From G020354785 sp964534745 (GTDB lineage: Bacteria > Bacteroidota > Bacteroidia > Bacteroidales > UBA10428), in NCBI GenBank assembly GCA_964534745.1, contig CAZHQW010000001.1:1-64000 (forward strand): DNA of 64,000 nt, given 5' to 3'. The notes beneath the pieces were generated by a model. The model ran no database searches and was not told where the DNA came from. It saw nothing but the letters and a program-made list of their open reading frames with translations. A program made the position numbers and the translations under genes. This document shows, in pieces, positions 61,902 to 64,000 of the stretch; positions within the stretch are counted from its first letter, which is position 1, and each line of letters opens with the position of its first letter.

Positions 61902-63428
61902 ATGGATAAGTTGATTCCATTATACATAATATTGCCATTAGGAGCCGCATTTCTTATTCCGATCATAGGAAGAATAGTGAAAGGATTTCAGAAAGCAGTA
62001 ACATCACTTGTATTCCTCTTCCTTGTAGGTATGAGCATAAAGTTTATCATAAGCGGGGTTAATGAACCAATACCTTACAAAATAGGTGGATGGGAACCGG
62101 TAAATGGCATTCCTATAGCAATCTACCTGGTACTGGACGGACTCAGCGTTTTTATGTTATGTATAATTAACCTTTTAGCTTTCCTTTCCGGATTTTATGC
62201 AATTTCATATATTAAAAAGTATACGGCAGAGAATAATTTCTATGCCCTTTTCTCTCTGATGGTTGCAGGAATGAACGGAGTGGTGCTTACAGGAGACCTG
62301 TTTAATCTTTTCGTTTTTCTGGAAATTGCCGTTATTGCTTCATACGCACTGGTAGCATTTGGCATTGAAAAAGAGGAACTGGAGGCATCATTCAAATACC
62401 AGGTGCTTGGAGGCCTTGCTTCCCTGCTGATACTTTTTGGTATCGGACTTCTATACTGGAATACCAAAACACTTAATATTGCCGATATTTCAGTAATAAT
62501 AAAAACATCGGCCTACAATAAGTTTCTTATTTTCTCCGAGCTGGTGCTTATAGCAGGATTCGGACTAAAAGCAGCAATAATACCGTTTCATGCATGGCTG
62601 CCTGATGCCCATTCTTCAGCCCCTTCACCCATATCTTCGATGCTGTCGGGAGTGCTGATCAAGGCTATCGGCATATATGCCATTATAAGACTATTCTTCA
62701 ATATGTTTGCCGTATCGCATGAAATAGCAATTACGATTACAACCCTTGGTATACTGTCAATGATCATTGGCTCACTGCTGGCAATCGGACAATGGGATAT
62801 AAAACGTATGCTCGCCTATTCAAGTATAAGCCAGATCGGGTATATTTTAATGGGAGTAGGAATCGGACTAATGATATTGACCAGTGGAGGTAATAAGACT
62901 ATTGCTGCATTATCAATATTCGGAGGATTGTACCATCTGGTAAACCATGCCGTGTTTAAGGGATTGTTATTCCTTAGTGCCGGGGCAGTGGAGTACCGGA
63001 CGGGTATACGCGATCTGAACAAGCTGGGGGGACTGGCAGGTAAAATGCCGGTAACATCATCATCCTCACTTATTGCATCCCTTTCTATATCAGGAATGCC
63101 CCCGTTCAACGGATTTTTCAGCAAGCTGGTGATAATTATAGCCGCAATTCAGGGGCACTATTACTGGCTTGCAGCAATTGCTATTATTATCAGCATTATA
63201 ACACTGGCCTATTTTCTTAAACTTCAGAAAAATACCTTTTATGGTAAAGCATCTGATAAAATAAATAATATAAAAGAGGTTCCTTTTACTATGTGCTTTT
63301 CAATGATTGTGCTTGCAGTACTTTGTATAGCACTTAGCCTGCTGATATTACCAGGAATAAGGGAAGTAGTTATGGAACCCGTTGTAAATGCCATTATTAA
63401 TAAGGCTGATTATTTGCTAATATTATAA
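61902..63428 (+). CDS. mrpD: Mrp antiporter subunit D-like (MbhH, NuoM/N-like)
   Basis: 508 aa with 14 membrane helices. Signature of ion-pumping antiporter subunits: EIAVIASYALVAFGIEKEELEA with the conserved Glu, AGFGLKAAIIPFHAWLPDAHSSAPSPISSMLSG, the lysine-containing AIGQWDIKRMLAYSSISQIGYI, and LSISGMPPFNGFFSKL. It is the second antiporter-like subunit of the complex. 2 nt after mrpC. Confidence 0.94.
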   Translation: MDKLIPLYIILPLGAAFLIPIIGRIVKGFQKAVTSLVFLFLVGMSIKFIISGVNEPIPYKIGGWEPVNGIPIAIYLVLDGLSVFMLCIINLLAFLSGFYAISYIKKYTAENNFYALFSLMVAGMNGVVLTGDLFNLFVFLEIAVIASYALVAFGIEKEELEASFKYQVLGGLASLLILFGIGLLYWNTKTLNIADISVIIKTSAYNKFLIFSELVLIAGFGLKAAIIPFHAWLPDAHSSAPSPISSMLSGVLIKAIGIYAIIRLFFNMFAVSHEIAITITTLGILSMIIGSLLAIGQWDIKRMLAYSSISQIGYILMGVGIGLMILTSGGNKTIAALSIFGGLYHLVNHAVFKGLLFLSAGAVEYRTGIRDLNKLGGLAGKMPVTSSSSLIASLSISGMPPFNGFFSKLVIIIAAIQGHYYWLAAIAIIISIITLAYFLKLQKNTFYGKASDKINNIKEVPFTMCFSMIVLAVLCIALSLLILPGIREVVMEPVVNAIINKADYLLIL

Positions 63429-63438
63429 ATAGTATAAA

Positions 63439-63924
63439 ATGAAGTATATCTTTGGTTTTATAATACTGTTTGGTTTCTGGTTACTGTTTACGCTGAGCCT
63501 TGATGTCCAGAACCTTATTGTAGGGGCGATTGCTGCTCTTATTACAGTGCTGTTATTCTCAAGGCATTTTGTAAAGCCTGTATGGAAGATGCTTCAGCCC
63601 CAGCGGTACTTCTGGTTTATAATATACCTTATTGTTTTTATCTGGGAATGTATTAAGGCTAACTTTGATGTTGCTTACAGGGTACTGCACCCTGCCATGC
63701 CAATAAAGCCGGGAATAGTGAAGGTAAAGCTGAGCCTTAAAACAAATATGGCCAAGACAATACTGGCTAATTCAATAACAATGACTCCGGGTACAATAAC
63801 GGTTGACCTGATAGATGATATTCTTTACGTACACTGGATCTATGTTAGCAGCACCGATCCTGAGGAATACAGCAAGAAAGTTGCGGGCCGGTTTGAAAAA
63901 TATATTAAAAGGATATTTGAATAA
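63439..63924 (+). CDS. mrpE: Mrp antiporter subunit E-like (MbhA)
   Basis: 161 aa, two to three N-terminal helices and a soluble C-terminal domain. Seen: LVKVKLSLKTNMAKTILANSITMTPGTITVD-like segment (about 95-122), the conserved MrpE block. Starts 10 nt after mrpD. Confidence 0.92.
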   Translation: MKYIFGFIILFGFWLLFTLSLDVQNLIVGAIAALITVLLFSRHFVKPVWKMLQPQRYFWFIIYLIVFIWECIKANFDVAYRVLHPAMPIKPGIVKVKLSLKTNMAKTILANSITMTPGTITVDLIDDILYVHWIYVSSTDPEEYSKKVAGRFEKYIKRIFE

Positions 63925-63970
63925 CAGCAAACATAAAATATTAAGAAACTAAACGATAAATATTTAAAAA

Positions 63971-64000
63971 ATGAACCAGCTGCTTTATTACTTTTTATAT
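63971..64000 (+). CDS. mrpF: Mrp subunit F-like, 5' end only
   Basis: Ten codons (MNQLLYYFLY) before the window ends, 46 nt after mrpE. A hydrophobic start right after subunit E is the place of MrpF in B-C-D-E-F-G order. The assignment rests on position, not sequence. Confidence 0.5.
   Translation, partial: MNQLLYYFLY

Overview
The window comes from a member of the Bacteroidota, probably an uncultured anaerobic Bacteroidales-like bacterium recovered as a draft scaffold. The evidence is a SusD/RagB C-terminus at the left edge, a short Bacteroidota-type primary sigma factor (287 aa), a Rho with an N-terminal low-complexity insert, an OmpA/PD40 (PorE-like) protein, type III glutamine synthetase, a DUF1987/SiaC protein, a tmRNA tag ending ALAA, many small signal-peptide lipoproteins, and TAnnTTTG promoter boxes in front of many genes. 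DNA is AT-rich. Three 100-N gaps (31520-31619, 33545-33644, 51056-51155) are scaffolding placeholders, and at least one of them is an assembly artefact.

Layout. 1-2429: SusD tail, tmRNA, rpe, rpoD. 2844-9173: rho, pyruvate:ferredoxin oxidoreductase (nifJ), ruvX/yqgF, def. 9177-15991: a dihydroorotate-dehydrogenase-like flavoprotein, comEC, trkA-trkH potassium uptake, a YciO/YrdC protein. 16111-20901: MBL-fold hydrolase, MacB-like permease, SiaC protein, gapA, an unknown secreted protein, and two tiny tandem lipoproteins that ordinary gene length cut-offs miss. 21328-25482: an unknown protein, DUF3109, glnN, another unknown, rpmH. 25546-30836 (minus): an operon of TldE-like, TldD-like, class IV aminotransferase and a membrane-anchored C39-like protein without the catalytic cysteine. 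31240-36178: a small coiled-coil gene, lpdA, an AzgA-type purine permease broken by a gap, the OmpA/PD40 protein. 36420-43690: YfiR-like, Ig-like lipoprotein, STAS protein, rsmG, ECF sigma factor, glycosyltransferase, tgt-lptF/G. 43809-48460: carboxyltransferase plus biotin carrier, ispE, dnaB, tRNA-Ser(GCT). 48461-53124: a scarred intergenic stretch, a DUF4932 lipoprotein, a trans-sulfuration enzyme, alanine dehydrogenase with a repeat-derived tail, and rex.

53295-64000 is the most remarkable part: one plus-strand operon, running off the right edge, that joins a sulfhydrogenase-type NAD(P)H/FAD/Fe-S module, a two-cluster ferredoxin subunit, a group 4 (Mbh/Ech-like) membrane [NiFe] hydrogenase core and a practically complete Mrp antiporter module (split MrpA, then B, C, D, E and the start of F). 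Rex, the NADH/NAD+ sensor, is divergently encoded, and a 9-bp-arm palindrome resembling a Rex operator lies just upstream of the first hydrogenase gene. Together with nifJ, lpdA, gapA and the biotin-dependent carboxyltransferase this suggests a fermentative anaerobe that vents electrons as H2 while building an ion gradient. That physiology is inferred from gene content, not observed.
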